Counted from the stretch's first letter, positions 15,832-24,513 are shown. The stretch is DNA of 46,782 nucleotides from Bacteroides sp. (GCA_021771575.1 JAETOX010000011.1:1-46782); one strand, 5' to 3'. A program made the numbers and translations. The notes: generated by a model not told the origin, from the sequence alone.

Positions 15832-15839
15832 CAAAGATA
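15832..15839 (-). promoter_or_regulatory. -7 element of the envelope operon (TATCTTTG)
   Basis: This is an exact TAnnTTTG match on the minus strand, 31 bp before the Ig-like lipoprotein ATG. It would drive the run ending with the AsmA-like gene. Next to it (15843-15890) is a purine-rich low-complexity stretch of GGGAAAAG and AAAAGT words. Confidence 0.5.
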
Positions 15840-15906
15840 AAGTATAAAGGGAAAAGGGAAAAGTCAAAAGAGAAAAAGTTAAAATAAAAATGATAATTTT
15901 ATTTTC

Positions 15907-16605
15907 TCAAAGGGTCAATGCCAGGCAAGCCAGGCTGAAACTGGCCTGTTCTATATCGCATAAGACACGAAGACATTCACCGATGGTAGCTCCAGTCGTA
16001 ATCACATCATCCACCAATAAGATATGTCGGCCGGCCAATTTTTCAGGATGACGGAGTTCAAAAATATGTTCTACATTCTTCAACCGCTCACCGGCATTTT
16101 TCCCGGTCTGTGAAGCATTGTTGCGAACCCGGCAGAGGACATCCCCGCAAATGTCGATTTTTAAAACCTCATTGATTCCTTTGGCTATTTCCAGAGCCTG
16201 ATTAAATCCTCTTTTTCTTTCCCGTTTGGGATGCAAAGGTACCGGGACGATGCAGTCGGCCTTACAAACACCCTCCATCCTTTCGCCTAACATGGTTCCT
16301 AAATAATTTCCCAAGTCGCGAAAAGAACGGTATTTAATGGCATAGATCAATTGTTTATAAGGACTGTATTTATTGTAATAAAAAAGAGAATACAACTGTT
16401 GGGGACGATACGCATCTTCCCACTGTGACAAGATATGTTCGCCAATATGTTGCTGAGGATAAACGAAAGGTAAATCTGCCAGACAAGCCGTACACAGGTA
16501 TTGTTCCCCGCGGAGCAGGCTTTCACCACACACCAGACACACCCGAGGATACAAAAGTTCGGCGAGGGGGCCCCACAAAACCTTGAAACGGCTAAAAAGG
16601 TTCAT
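15907..16605 (-). CDS. comF: ComF family protein (phosphoribosyltransferase-like)
   Basis: The 232-residue protein has the ComF layout. A zinc-binding four-cysteine module (Cys23, 26, 38, 41) comes first. A type-I phosphoribosyltransferase domain follows, with PVPLHPKRERKRGFNQA near 120-137 and the PRPP loop LLVDDVITTGAT near 196-207. ComF/GntX proteins are linked to DNA uptake and recombination in several bacteria, though the reaction is unsettled. It lies 43 bp downstream of the TonB-like gene on the same strand. Confidence 0.9.
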   Translation of the reverse strand: MNLFSRFKVLWGPLAELLYPRVCLVCGESLLRGEQYLCTACLADLPFVYPQQHIGEHILSQWEDAYRPQQLYSLFYYNKYSPYKQLIYAIKYRSFRDLGNYLGTMLGERMEGVCKADCIVPVPLHPKRERKRGFNQALEIAKGINEVLKIDICGDVLCRVRNNASQTGKNAGERLKNVEHIFELRHPEKLAGRHILLVDDVITTGATIGECLRVLCDIEQASFSLACLALTL

Positions 16606-16648
16606 AACTCAAAGTTTCAAATATTCATATAAATATTCTAACTCTTTT

Positions 16649-17398
16649 TTATTGTTTGACAAAATTATAAGTAATGCTTCCTTTTTGCAAAGCAGGAGCA
16701 TCGGCTTTTTCATTAAATCTCGAACGTTCGGCAGCATCCACAGCAACCCTCCACAAGCAATCGTCAGCTTGCGACTGCTCTTCGACAATGGTAGCTTTCT
16801 GTACAATTCCCTTACGGTTGACCAGGATTTCCACCACCACTTTCCCTCCGAACTCACATTTAAACACCGGAATAGGCAAAAAACGGGCATAACGGTTTTT
16901 CAAATTATAGCTGACACTGCTCTCACCCGCATAGAAGGTGGATTTCAGCGAATCGAGCTCCTGTTCGCGGCGATCCTGTAAATTACGCAAACTATCTTGC
17001 CGGTAATTTTTATCGCGCTGTGCTTCGTATTTTCCCCGGTCACCATTTTTTTCCAGCTCCTGCATAATCTCATCGACATATTCCTGAATATTCGCTTCTG
17101 CCTGTTTGCTTACAGGTGTTGCATTTTCATTTACAGCGATAGAGCGCAACATTCGCTCCACTTCTGCATCGGCGGTCTTCTCCCGGAGTTCTTCCTGCCG
17201 CTGTTTTTCCTCTTCTTTTTTCTGTATTTCCGCTACATCAGGTGACTCCATAACGATCTCCATTTCCGTATGCACCTGCATTTTTGAAATCCCCATGCTC
17301 AACAAAAAAATAGCGAGCACCAGATGAAATATCACGGTTCCCATAAGCCCCCGGCGATGAGGATATATACAGGCAAATATTTTTTCCTTTATATTCAT
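16649..17398 (-). CDS. TonB-like C-terminal domain protein (energy transducer type)
   Basis: The 249-residue protein has one transmembrane helix near the N-terminus (about 18-37). A long charged, Glu/Lys-rich linker follows (about 50-150, likely extended or coiled), then a TonB-type C-terminal domain with EFGGKVVVEILVNRKGIV near 178-195 and AERSRFN near 222-228. Such proteins carry inner-membrane energy to outer-membrane transporters. The PxPxP linker of classical TonB is absent, so a TolA-like or orphan role is possible. The frame extends to a TTG at 17431 inside the upstream gene; the ATG at 17396-17398 is preferred. Confidence 0.78.
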   Translation of the reverse strand: MNIKEKIFACIYPHRRGLMGTVIFHLVLAIFLLSMGISKMQVHTEMEIVMESPDVAEIQKKEEEKQRQEELREKTADAEVERMLRSIAVNENATPVSKQAEANIQEYVDEIMQELEKNGDRGKYEAQRDKNYRQDSLRNLQDRREQELDSLKSTFYAGESSVSYNLKNRYARFLPIPVFKCEFGGKVVVEILVNRKGIVQKATIVEEQSQADDCLWRVAVDAAERSRFNEKADAPALQKGSITYNFVKQ

Positions 17399-17423
17399 TT
17401 CACACTCATTTTCCTCGCTTCCC

Positions 17424-18686
17424 TTACTCAAACCGTATTGCCTGGATAGGCCGGATACGGGAAATGAGCATTGTAGGAATGATCAACATTAATAAAGACA
17501 CCAACAATACCCCTGCATTCAACAGCAATCCATAAAAAATGTCCATACATACCGGTACAGTATCCATGTAATAGGTCGCAGCATCCAATTTGACTATCCG
17601 GAAATAAGATTGCAAACCGCCCAGGAGAATAGCCAAAACATTTCCGACAAGCATACCTCTCCCGATCAACCCTAAAGCAATCCACAAAAATAATCGTCTC
17701 AATCGCAGATTCTTATATCCTAAGGCCTTCATCATCCCAATAAAGGAAGTTTGGTCCAGAATAAAAATCAACAACCCCGACACCATATTAAAACCGGCAA
17801 CCACCACGATCAGTATAAGAATGATCCATACATTCATATTCAATAAACTCAGCCAGTCGAACACCTGAGGGGCCATTTCCCGCAAAGTGGCGACCCGATA
17901 AAAATCATTTTCTTCATCCATCGGTAAAAGTAATTCTATACGCTCTTTCATACCGGCCATCTCTTTCAAGTCCTCTATTTCTACCGCCATACCGCTTACC
18001 TGTTTTTTTCCCCAACCGTTCAGCCGTTGCAAATGCCGCATATCACACAATACAAAAATATCGTCGTATTCTTTGAAGCCTGTATCGTATATTCCTTTCA
18101 CCGTAAATACCCGTACCCGTGGAGGATCCTGTACAAAATGGGCCGTTATTTTATCCCCGACGCCCACATTCAACAAACGAGCCACCGAAGCCGAAACGAC
18201 CACTTCATCCGAAACTTCCTCCCCGGCATAATGGGGATATTCGCCCGACTGCAAATGTCCCGTATAAAAATCAGGCCGATACGAAGTATCCATACCTTTT
18301 AAAATTACACCGTGAATCTCTTCTTTGCTTTTCAAAATCGCCGGTTTGGTGACGTAAGTATAAGCTTGAACAACCCCAGGCAACCGCCTTACTTCTCCTA
18401 CCAGACTATCGCTCACCTCGATTTCATTTCCGGTATAAGATTCGTTATTTTCATAAGCCGTCATATTCAAATGTGCTGTAAATCCGGACAATTTCGTCGT
18501 TATCTCATTTTTAAAACCGAGAATAATAAATACCGACAGCAACATCACGCATACCCCCAGTGCAATACCGGCCACTGCAATCTTTACAATAGGTACCGAT
18601 ACGGCTCTGCTTTTACTTCCGTTCAGCAGTCTGTGGGCGATGAATAATTCGAGCTTCAATTTTTCATGTATTGGTTTACCCGACAA
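17424..18686 (-). CDS. LolC/LolE-like ABC transporter permease (FtsX domain)
   Basis: The 420-residue membrane protein has the LolC/E fold. It shows an N-terminal ELFIAHRLL amphipathic start and a first helix near 31-55. A periplasmic MacB-like region follows (about 60-280), then three C-terminal helices (about 285-305, 335-360, 375-400). The family extracts lipoproteins from the inner membrane with an ATPase (LolD), not in this window. No ATG precedes the conserved N-terminus, so translation probably uses TTG at 18686 or at 18659, unusual for this window. It is divergent from the aminotransferase gene and first in the unit with the TonB-like gene and comF. Confidence 0.82.
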   Translation of the reverse strand: MSGKPIHEKLKLELFIAHRLLNGSKSRAVSVPIVKIAVAGIALGVCVMLLSVFIILGFKNEITTKLSGFTAHLNMTAYENNESYTGNEIEVSDSLVGEVRRLPGVVQAYTYVTKPAILKSKEEIHGVILKGMDTSYRPDFYTGHLQSGEYPHYAGEEVSDEVVVSASVARLLNVGVGDKITAHFVQDPPRVRVFTVKGIYDTGFKEYDDIFVLCDMRHLQRLNGWGKKQVSGMAVEIEDLKEMAGMKERIELLLPMDEENDFYRVATLREMAPQVFDWLSLLNMNVWIILILIVVVAGFNMVSGLLIFILDQTSFIGMMKALGYKNLRLRRLFLWIALGLIGRGMLVGNVLAILLGGLQSYFRIVKLDAATYYMDTVPVCMDIFYGLLLNAGVLLVSLLMLIIPTMLISRIRPIQAIRFE

Positions 18687-18869
18687 ATTTAAGAGAAAAA
18701 TTGTTTAATCCCCGAACAGACGTATCGTTTCTTGAAAAAGGGAATGATTTTCACGTGCAAACGATATAAAATTGATTAATTATAAGTTAAAATAGTAAAA
18801 AAGTATTCTTTTTTCAATTAATATTTGTATTATTGTTTCAAAATGAAAGTAATAAACTTAAATAATATC

Positions 18870-20180
18870 ATGCAAAATAATCTGATTGAAAAACAACTGG
18901 TAGACAGGACTCTTTTACAATGTGGTGTAGATAACCTGGACGATGCTTCTATCCGGGATACGGTAAAAGTAGTTAATCTACTCGAAAAAGCCAGTGGAGA
19001 AAAATTCATCCGGATGGAAATGGGTGTACCCGGACTTGCACCTTCACAAGTCGGAACTCTGGCAGAGATTGAAGCCTTAAAACAAGGTGTTGCACAATTT
19101 TATCCCATGCTGGAAGGTTATCCCTCCCTTTCTGAAGAAGCTTCCCGGTTTGTCAAAAATTTCATGGATGTGGATATCCGTCCGGAAGGGATCATCCCGA
19201 CCGTAGGGGCTATGCAGGCATCATACGTGGCTTTTATGGCTCTGACCGAATGCCACCAAGGGAAAGATACCATATTATTTATCGATCCGGGATTTCCGGT
19301 ACAGAAAACCCAGCTGGAAGTTATCGGGAAACCTTATATTACGTTTGACATTTATGAATATCGGGGTGCAAAACTGGAAGCAAAACTTCGGGAATACCTG
19401 GAAAAAGGCAACATCGCCGGTATCGTTTACAGTAACCCGAACAACCCGTCCTGGGTTTGCCTGACAGAGACAGAACTTCAAATCATCGGCAAACTGGCTA
19501 CGGAATTCGACACCATTATCCTGGAAGACCTGGCCTATTTCGCCATGGATTTCCGCAAGGATCTCTCTCATCCGGGTAAGGCACCTTTCCAGCCGACAGT
19601 AGCCAAATATACGGACAATTATATCTTTATGATATCGAGTTCGAAACTATTCAGCTATGCCGGTCAGCGCTTAGGATTGCTTTGTATTTCGGATGCCCTG
19701 ACGCACAGGAAATACCCTCATCTGAAGGAACGGTATCATGCCGAGGAATTGGGATACACAATTACCTATAAACTCATTTATACGCAAACTTCCGGTACAG
19801 CCCACTCCCCTCAACACGCTGTTGCAGCCATTCTGAAAGCTGCCAACAACGGAGAGCTGAATATTCTTACCGATGTCAAGGAGTACGGGCAACGAGCCGA
19901 AATTATGAAAAACCTTTATCAAAATGCAGGTTTTAAAATCGTTTACGATAAAGATGGTGAAGAGGATGTAGCCAACGGTTTTTATTTTACCATTTACTAT
20001 CCGGGCATGACAGGAGCGGAACTAGCAAAAGAACTGCTGTATTACGGCATTTCTTCCATCACCCTGCAAGGATGTGGCAGTACCCGGGAAGGGCTTCGGG
20101 CATGTGTGTCTCAAGTAGGATTGGATAAAATGGATATCTTGAAAGAACGAATCGAACGGTTCCGAAAAGATCACGAATAA
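18870..20180 (+). CDS. class I/II PLP-dependent aminotransferase
   Basis: The 436-residue protein is a fold-type I aminotransferase. It has the EGYPSLSEEASRFV substrate-loop region, GAMQASYVAFMAL for cofactor phosphate binding and IVYSNPNNPSW. LEDLAYFAMDFR supplies the aspartate and tyrosine that hold the PLP ring. SSSKLFSYAGQRLG contains Lys259, the Schiff-base lysine. The substrate is not clear. The 2-oxoacid:ferredoxin oxidoreductase operon directly downstream suggests transamination of an amino acid whose keto acid is then oxidised. ATG also occurs at 18843 (nine residues more); 18870 is preferred because the AT-rich sequence before it looks like promoter. Confidence 0.87.
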   Translation: MQNNLIEKQLVDRTLLQCGVDNLDDASIRDTVKVVNLLEKASGEKFIRMEMGVPGLAPSQVGTLAEIEALKQGVAQFYPMLEGYPSLSEEASRFVKNFMDVDIRPEGIIPTVGAMQASYVAFMALTECHQGKDTILFIDPGFPVQKTQLEVIGKPYITFDIYEYRGAKLEAKLREYLEKGNIAGIVYSNPNNPSWVCLTETELQIIGKLATEFDTIILEDLAYFAMDFRKDLSHPGKAPFQPTVAKYTDNYIFMISSSKLFSYAGQRLGLLCISDALTHRKYPHLKERYHAEELGYTITYKLIYTQTSGTAHSPQHAVAAILKAANNGELNILTDVKEYGQRAEIMKNLYQNAGFKIVYDKDGEEDVANGFYFTIYYPGMTGAELAKELLYYGISSITLQGCGSTREGLRACVSQVGLDKMDILKERIERFRKDHE

Positions 20181-20230
20181 AAAACGTAACGTTTCCACAA
20201 ATTCGGGGAAAAGTGTGCAAAAATCGAGGC

Positions 20231-20269
20231 TTGAACTTTCATAATCACGGAATGGATGTGAAAGTTCAA
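20231..20269. repeat. 11-bp inverted repeat between aminotransferase and oxidoreductase operon
   Basis: TTGAACTTTCA (20231-20241) pairs perfectly with TGAAAGTTCAA (20259-20269) across a 17-base loop. The downstream sequence is A-rich and then T-rich. It may be a terminator for the aminotransferase or an operator or leader structure for the korDABC-type genes that begin 130 bp later. Confidence 0.5.
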
Positions 20270-20398
20270 AGCAAGAAAAAAAATTAATTCCTTCTTTTTT
20301 TGCTGTTTTAATTTAAAACTATAATTTTATACCCGAATTCTATTACAATGCGTAACGAAATTTCACAAATATTCGACAATTTATAATTTATTAAGATT

Positions 20399-20626
20399 AT
20401 GGCAAAATTCAGAGGAGCAATCGTTGTTGACACCGAACATTGCAAAGGATGTAGTCTGTGTGTTGTGGCATGTCCGACCCATGTCATTGAGCTCAATCCC
20501 GATGTAAACGGTAAAGGTTATCATTATGCTTATATGAAAAACCCGGAAGCTTGTATCGGCTGTGCCAGTTGTGGTCTGGTATGTCCCGATTCTGTAATCA
20601 GCGTATATAAAAAGGCTGTAGAATAA
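20399..20626 (+). CDS. korD: 2-oxoacid:ferredoxin oxidoreductase delta subunit (2x[4Fe-4S] ferredoxin)
   Basis: The 75-residue ferredoxin-like subunit has two [4Fe-4S] motifs. The first is CKGCSLCVVACP, with Cys15, 18, 21 and 25. The second is CIGCASCGLVCP, near residues 52-63. It passes electrons from the thiamine-bound intermediate of the catalytic subunits to external ferredoxin. It is the first gene of a four-gene unit, 39 bp before the alpha subunit. Confidence 0.9.
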   Translation: MAKFRGAIVVDTEHCKGCSLCVVACPTHVIELNPDVNGKGYHYAYMKNPEACIGCASCGLVCPDSVISVYKKAVE

Positions 20627-20665
20627 TTTAGACCACTTGTATAAATAATATAAAACTACAATAAG

Positions 20666-21748
20666 ATGGCAGAAGTTAAATTAATGAAGGGGAACGAAGT
20701 AATCGCAGAAACCGCTATCCGTTGCGGATGCGACGGCTATTTCGGATATCCGATCACCCCGCAATCTGAAGTCATGGAAACGCTTATGCTGCGCAAACCG
20801 TGGGAAGAAACCGGCATGGTTGTCGTGCAGGCAGAAAGTGAAGTTGCCGCAATCAATATGGTTTACGGTGGAGCTTCCTGTGGCAAAAAAGTAATGACCT
20901 CATCCTCCAGTCCCGGTATCAGTTTGAAACAGGAAGGAATCACTTACCTGGCTGGTGCTGAATTACCTTGTCTTGTTGTCGACGTTATGCGTGGAGGTCC
21001 AGGCCTCGGAACCATACAGCCTTCACAGAGCGACTATTTCCAGGCAACTAAAGGCGGTGGGCACGGAGACTATCATTTGATTGTACTGGCTCCTGCTTCT
21101 GTTCAGGAAATGAGCGACTTTGTGGCATTAGGCTTCGAATTGGCTTTCAAATACCGTAACCCGGCCATGGTATTAGCCGACGGTGTTATTGGCCAGATGA
21201 TGGAAAAAGTTGTACTTCCGGATTATACTCCCCGCTGGACAGAAGAAGAAATCGAAAAAATATCCGGCAGCTGGGCATTGACCGGCAAAAAGAAAAACCG
21301 GGAACATCACGTAATCACTTCTTTGGAGCTGGAAGCTCATCGTCAGGAAGTTTTCAACGAAAAACTGCAACGTAAATACCGGGAAATCGAAGCAAACGAA
21401 GTTCGTTACGAAGCCATCAATTGCGAGGATGCCGATTACATTTTCGTCGCTTACGGTTCCTGTGCACGTATCTGCCAGAAATCTATCCAGTTGGCCCGTC
21501 AGGAAGGCATCAAAGTAGGTTTGTTGCGTCCGATCACTTTATATCCGTTCCCCACTCAGCCCATTTCAGACTTATGCTCCAAAGTAAAAGGCTTTATGTC
21601 GGTAGAAATGAGTGCCGGACAAATGGTAGAAGACGTTCGTCTTGCCGTTAACGGTCGTGTAAAAGTCGACTTCTACGGACGTATGGGTGGTGTGGTACCT
21701 ACCCCCGAAGAAATTGTGGATGCACTTAAAAATAAATTTTCAATTTGA
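20666..21748 (+). CDS. vorB: 2-oxoacid:ferredoxin oxidoreductase alpha subunit (VorB/KorA type)
   Basis: The 360-residue subunit forms the pyrimidine-binding half of a thiamine-diphosphate keto-acid:ferredoxin oxidoreductase. Family features are GYFGYPITPQSEVMETL near 22-38, the glutamate-containing AESEVAAINMVYGGASCG near 52-69, TSSSSPGISLKQEG near 74-87 and MRGGPGLGTIQPSQSDY near 107-123. The complex converts a 2-oxoacid and CoA to acyl-CoA, CO2 and reduced ferredoxin. The sequence type fits branched-chain (VOR) or 2-oxoglutarate (KOR) enzymes, which motifs alone do not separate. The upstream aminotransferase fits an amino-acid fermentation role. Confidence 0.9.
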   Translation: MAEVKLMKGNEVIAETAIRCGCDGYFGYPITPQSEVMETLMLRKPWEETGMVVVQAESEVAAINMVYGGASCGKKVMTSSSSPGISLKQEGITYLAGAELPCLVVDVMRGGPGLGTIQPSQSDYFQATKGGGHGDYHLIVLAPASVQEMSDFVALGFELAFKYRNPAMVLADGVIGQMMEKVVLPDYTPRWTEEEIEKISGSWALTGKKKNREHHVITSLELEAHRQEVFNEKLQRKYREIEANEVRYEAINCEDADYIFVAYGSCARICQKSIQLARQEGIKVGLLRPITLYPFPTQPISDLCSKVKGFMSVEMSAGQMVEDVRLAVNGRVKVDFYGRMGGVVPTPEEIVDALKNKFSI

Positions 21749-21753
21749 GTAGA

Positions 21754-22515
21754 ATGGAATTAACAGACATTATAAAAGAGGAAAATCTGGTTCTCAAGAA
21801 GAGCGCACTCCTCACCGACAACGTAATGCATTACTGCCCGGGTTGTACTCACGGTGTAGTTCACAAACTGATTGCAGAAGTAATCGAAGAGCTTGGTATC
21901 CAGGAACAGACTATCGGTATTTCACCGGTAGGTTGTAGTGTATTTGCTTACAATTATATCGACATCGACTGGGCAGAAGCAGCTCATGGACGTGCTCCGG
22001 CTTTGGCTACGGCTATCCGCCGCCTGCATCCGGAAAAATATGTCTTTACTTATCAGGGAGACGGTGACCTGGCTTCTATCGGATGCGCCGAAATCATGCA
22101 CGCCTGCAACCGGGGAGAAAATATCGTTGTTATTTTCATCAACAATGCCATTTACGGTATGACCGGAGGACAGATGGCTCCGACCACCCTGCTGGGCCAG
22201 GTGACAGCAACCACTCCCTACGGACGTGATGCCAAACTGAACGGCTTCCCGATGAAAATTACCGAACTGCTGGCTCAGCTGGACGGAACATGCTACGTTA
22301 CCCGGCAGACTGCCGATACCCCGGCAGCTGTAAGAAAAACGAAAAATGCCATTAAAAAAGCATTCCAAAACACTCGTTTGGACAAAGGTGTATCTTTCGT
22401 AGAAGTTGTAGGGACCTGTAACTCCGGTTGGAAAATGACTCCTGTCGATGCCAACAAATGGATGCACGAACACATGTTTGAAAAATATCCGTTGGGAGAT
22501 ATTAAAGACATTTAG
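21754..22515 (+). CDS. korB: 2-oxoacid:ferredoxin oxidoreductase beta subunit (ThDP-binding)
   Basis: The 253-residue subunit binds thiamine diphosphate. The motif GDGDLASIGCAEIMHACNRG, followed by VIFINNAIYGMTGGQ, provides the GDG...NN Mg-ThDP site. HYCPGCTHGVVHK near 24-36 supplies the conserved cysteines of the family. The ATG at 21754 is preferred over the in-frame TTG at 21745; it lies 5 bp after the alpha-subunit stop, so the two are tightly coupled. It is catalytic together with the alpha subunit. Confidence 0.92.
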   Translation: MELTDIIKEENLVLKKSALLTDNVMHYCPGCTHGVVHKLIAEVIEELGIQEQTIGISPVGCSVFAYNYIDIDWAEAAHGRAPALATAIRRLHPEKYVFTYQGDGDLASIGCAEIMHACNRGENIVVIFINNAIYGMTGGQMAPTTLLGQVTATTPYGRDAKLNGFPMKITELLAQLDGTCYVTRQTADTPAAVRKTKNAIKKAFQNTRLDKGVSFVEVVGTCNSGWKMTPVDANKWMHEHMFEKYPLGDIKDI

Positions 22516-22539
22516 TAATAAATCGTAAATACTATCTTT

Positions 22540-23091
22540 ATGACAGAAGAAATAATCATAGCAGGATTCGGAGGACAGGGTGTTCTCTCGATGGGAAAGA
22601 TTCTGGCTTACTCAGGAATCATGCAAGACCAGGAAGTATCGTGGATGCCTTCTTACGGTCCGGAAATGCGGGGAGGTACGGCTAACGTAACGGTGATCAT
22701 CAGCGACGAACGTATCAGTTCACCGGTATTGAACGCTTTCGATTCAGCCATTGTACTGAACCAGCAATCCATGGATAAATTCGAGCCGTTGGTAAAACCG
22801 GGAGGAACCCTGATTTACGACCCGAACGGTATCACCCATCATCCTACACGGAAAGACATCAATATTTATCAGATCGAAGGTACCCGTCTGGCTGCTGAAG
22901 GCGGAAATCCCAAAATTTTCAATATGATTATTTTAGGCGGTTTCCTGAAAGTAAAACCGATCATCAACCTGGACAACCTGGAAAAAGGACTGAAGAAATC
23001 TCTTCCTGTCCGCCACCATAACCTGATCCCGATGAATATCGAAGCCGTACAAACTGGTATGGACCAGCTTATCACGGTACAAAAGTTATAA
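22540..23091 (+). CDS. korC: 2-oxoacid:ferredoxin oxidoreductase gamma subunit
   Basis: The 183-residue gamma subunit has the characteristic IIAGFGGQGVLSMGKILAYS near 4-23, followed by YGPEMRGGTANVTVIIS and FDSAIVLNQQSMDKFE. In this enzyme family the gamma domain helps bind CoA and completes the heterotetramer with alpha, beta and delta. It is the last gene of the unit, followed 24 bp later by a strong terminator. Confidence 0.92.
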   Translation: MTEEIIIAGFGGQGVLSMGKILAYSGIMQDQEVSWMPSYGPEMRGGTANVTVIISDERISSPVLNAFDSAIVLNQQSMDKFEPLVKPGGTLIYDPNGITHHPTRKDINIYQIEGTRLAAEGGNPKIFNMIILGGFLKVKPIINLDNLEKGLKKSLPVRHHNLIPMNIEAVQTGMDQLITVQKL

Positions 23092-23114
23092 TAACCCTTT
23101 TCTCACCTTACTAG

Positions 23115-23152
23115 AAAGAGCTGTCCGGCCTGCTTCGGACAGCTCTTTTTTA
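23115..23152 (+). terminator. Rho-independent terminator after the oxidoreductase operon
   Basis: A 13-bp perfect stem pairs 23115-23127 with 23136-23148 around an 8-base loop. The stem carries GAGCTGTCCG, and a T tract follows. Confidence 0.92.
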
Positions 23153-23277
23153 TTTCAATATCAAAAGGCCAAAAGCACTCTAAATGTCTATCATTGCCCC
23201 AGAATATAGTCTACTATTCTTTATAGGACATCTGCAACAACTTTTCCCGGGTTTCAGAATCGGCAGCCCTCATTTGG

Positions 23278-23490
23278 TTAATCATCCGAATCAATCGGAT
23301 AGAACCGATCCCAGGACACCGGGACGGATATATAAAGCTTTAACGTTTTGTCTAGTATAGAGTCAGTCCAATCGATAGAACCAGATACCGACACCATAAA
23401 AAACCAACCGATGATAGCGAGTATCGGACTCAAGAAAGTTACGATCAAAGCTTTCTTTCTCGACTGATGTACCACAACCTTACTATCCAT
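23278..23490 (-). CDS. small membrane protein, possibly a truncated STM3941-like gene
   Basis: The 70-residue protein begins with a basic stretch (HQSRKKALI) followed by one transmembrane helix (about 15-35). This resembles the N-terminus of the STM3941-type family, which is about twice this length. Past its stop, a shifted frame (about 23,217-23,280, minus strand) stays open and reads as a protein tail with ETREKLLQMSYKE, so a frameshift or internal deletion is possible. It starts 9 bp downstream of the DUF892 gene, so the two are probably cotranscribed. Family assignment is tentative. Confidence 0.45.
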   Translation of the reverse strand: MDSKVVVHQSRKKALIVTFLSPILAIIGWFFMVSVSGSIDWTDSILDKTLKLYISVPVSWDRFYPIDSDD

Positions 23491-23499
23491 CCCAGGGGT

Positions 23500-24039
23500 T
23501 TACTCCCGTACAGCTTTATCGTTTACCTCGCCTTCCGACAACATGGTTAACGAAATATCTGTCTTTTTCTCTTCATTCAGAATTTTTTGCAGCAATTCGG
23601 CAACCTCCGTTTCACCCATATCCTCAGCAAATACCACCAACGTTCCATAAGAGGCTATCTCATAATGTTCGGTTTTCTGACCTGCCATTACCAAACCGGC
23701 ATCCCGTGTATAAGTATCTTTATCTGTGTCTTCGATGATACTTTCGGCTTCCTTAACCAAACCTGCCATCGCTTCACATTTTTTTGCTTCGGGTTTTTCT
23801 CCCATCCGTTCGAACACTTGTTCCAGTATTCTGATCTGCCCTTTGGTTTCTTCGGTATGTTTTTCAAAAGCCTGAGCTAATTTTTCGCTTGTAGCTGCTT
23901 TTGCCATCTTAGGTAATGCTTTAAGCAAAGCCTGTTCAGCCCAATAGATATCTTTCAATTGGTCTATAAAAAATTCTCTGAATTTACCGTTTCCTTTTTG
24001 TGAGGCAGTTTTTCTGTGTGTCTTACTTTTTGCTTCCAT
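23500..24039 (-). CDS. DUF892 (YciE/YciF) ferritin-like protein
   Basis: The 179-residue protein has a basic lysine-rich head (1-20), then the DUF892 four-helix fold. Recognisable are FFIDQLKDIYWAEQALLKALPKMAKAA near 24-50, KHTEETKGQIRILEQVFE with a Glu/His metal-site pattern near 60-77, and GQKTEHYEIASYGTL near 119-133. YciF-type proteins are ferritin-like di-iron proteins induced by osmotic or envelope stress; their substrate is unknown. The interval upstream is over 600 bp without a convincing gene, leaving room for stress regulation. Confidence 0.88.
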   Translation of the reverse strand: MEAKSKTHRKTASQKGNGKFREFFIDQLKDIYWAEQALLKALPKMAKAATSEKLAQAFEKHTEETKGQIRILEQVFERMGEKPEAKKCEAMAGLVKEAESIIEDTDKDTYTRDAGLVMAGQKTEHYEIASYGTLVVFAEDMGETEVAELLQKILNEEKKTDISLTMLSEGEVNDKAVRE

Positions 24040-24270
24040 AATTTTTTTCTTTTAATCATTACATTGAAACTCTAAAATGCCAGAAAACTGACATTTTCTC
24101 TTATATTATTTCAACGTACTCAGAGGAAAGCAAGTTGACAAACATCCGATTAAATTTACTTATTTTACGAAAACAAAGCATAACCTTATGTGGTTAACTC
24201 TGATCCTGTTAGCTAAGCATAAGCAATACCCTTTCCCCACTGTCGATAATCCACTTTTTTAATTGTATAG

Positions 24271-24308
24271 GCTGTTGTCTGGCAGCAATTTTATCTGCCA
24301 ACAACAGC
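24271..24308 (+). terminator. hairpin followed by T tract
   Basis: GCTGTTGT..GGCAG pairs with CTGCC.ACAACAGC (arms 24271-24285 and 24295-24308), with one bulged base, then TTTT. It has terminator shape, but no gene ends close by on the plus strand. On the minus strand it lies about 95 bp beyond the small ORF at 24403-24507. Confidence 0.45.
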
Positions 24309-24402
24309 TTTTACAAATACAAATCATCGGGATACTAACCGATCTTTTCATATTTTACCGTTTTAAATAAAACGACCGGTTATCCAGCACTTCTACCTGA
24401 CT

Positions 24403-24507
24403 TTATCCTTTCAACCGATTCCGAGTTTTGATAGCTTCTCTTCCAAGAAGAACTTTAATCGTATAAATTTCTTTATCCAATTTGGATATCCCCTTCGTAT
24501 TTCTCAT
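24403..24507 (-). CDS. possible 34-residue ORF
   Basis: An ATG at 24505-24507 opens a short basic frame (KLDKEIYTIKVLLGREAI is the central part) ending TAA at 24403-24405. It lies between a nested palindrome 16 bp upstream and a terminator-like hairpin downstream, an arrangement consistent with a tiny gene and its own operator. There is no family recognition, and the length is close to what chance allows. Confidence 0.25.
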   Translation of the reverse strand: MRNTKGISKLDKEIYTIKVLLGREAIKTRNRLKG

Positions 24508-24513
24508 ATTTGT

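Noticed and set aside
21745-21753. TTG start for the oxidoreductase beta subunit
   Set aside because: An ATG three codons downstream gives the normal family N-terminus, and the TTG overlaps the alpha-subunit stop.
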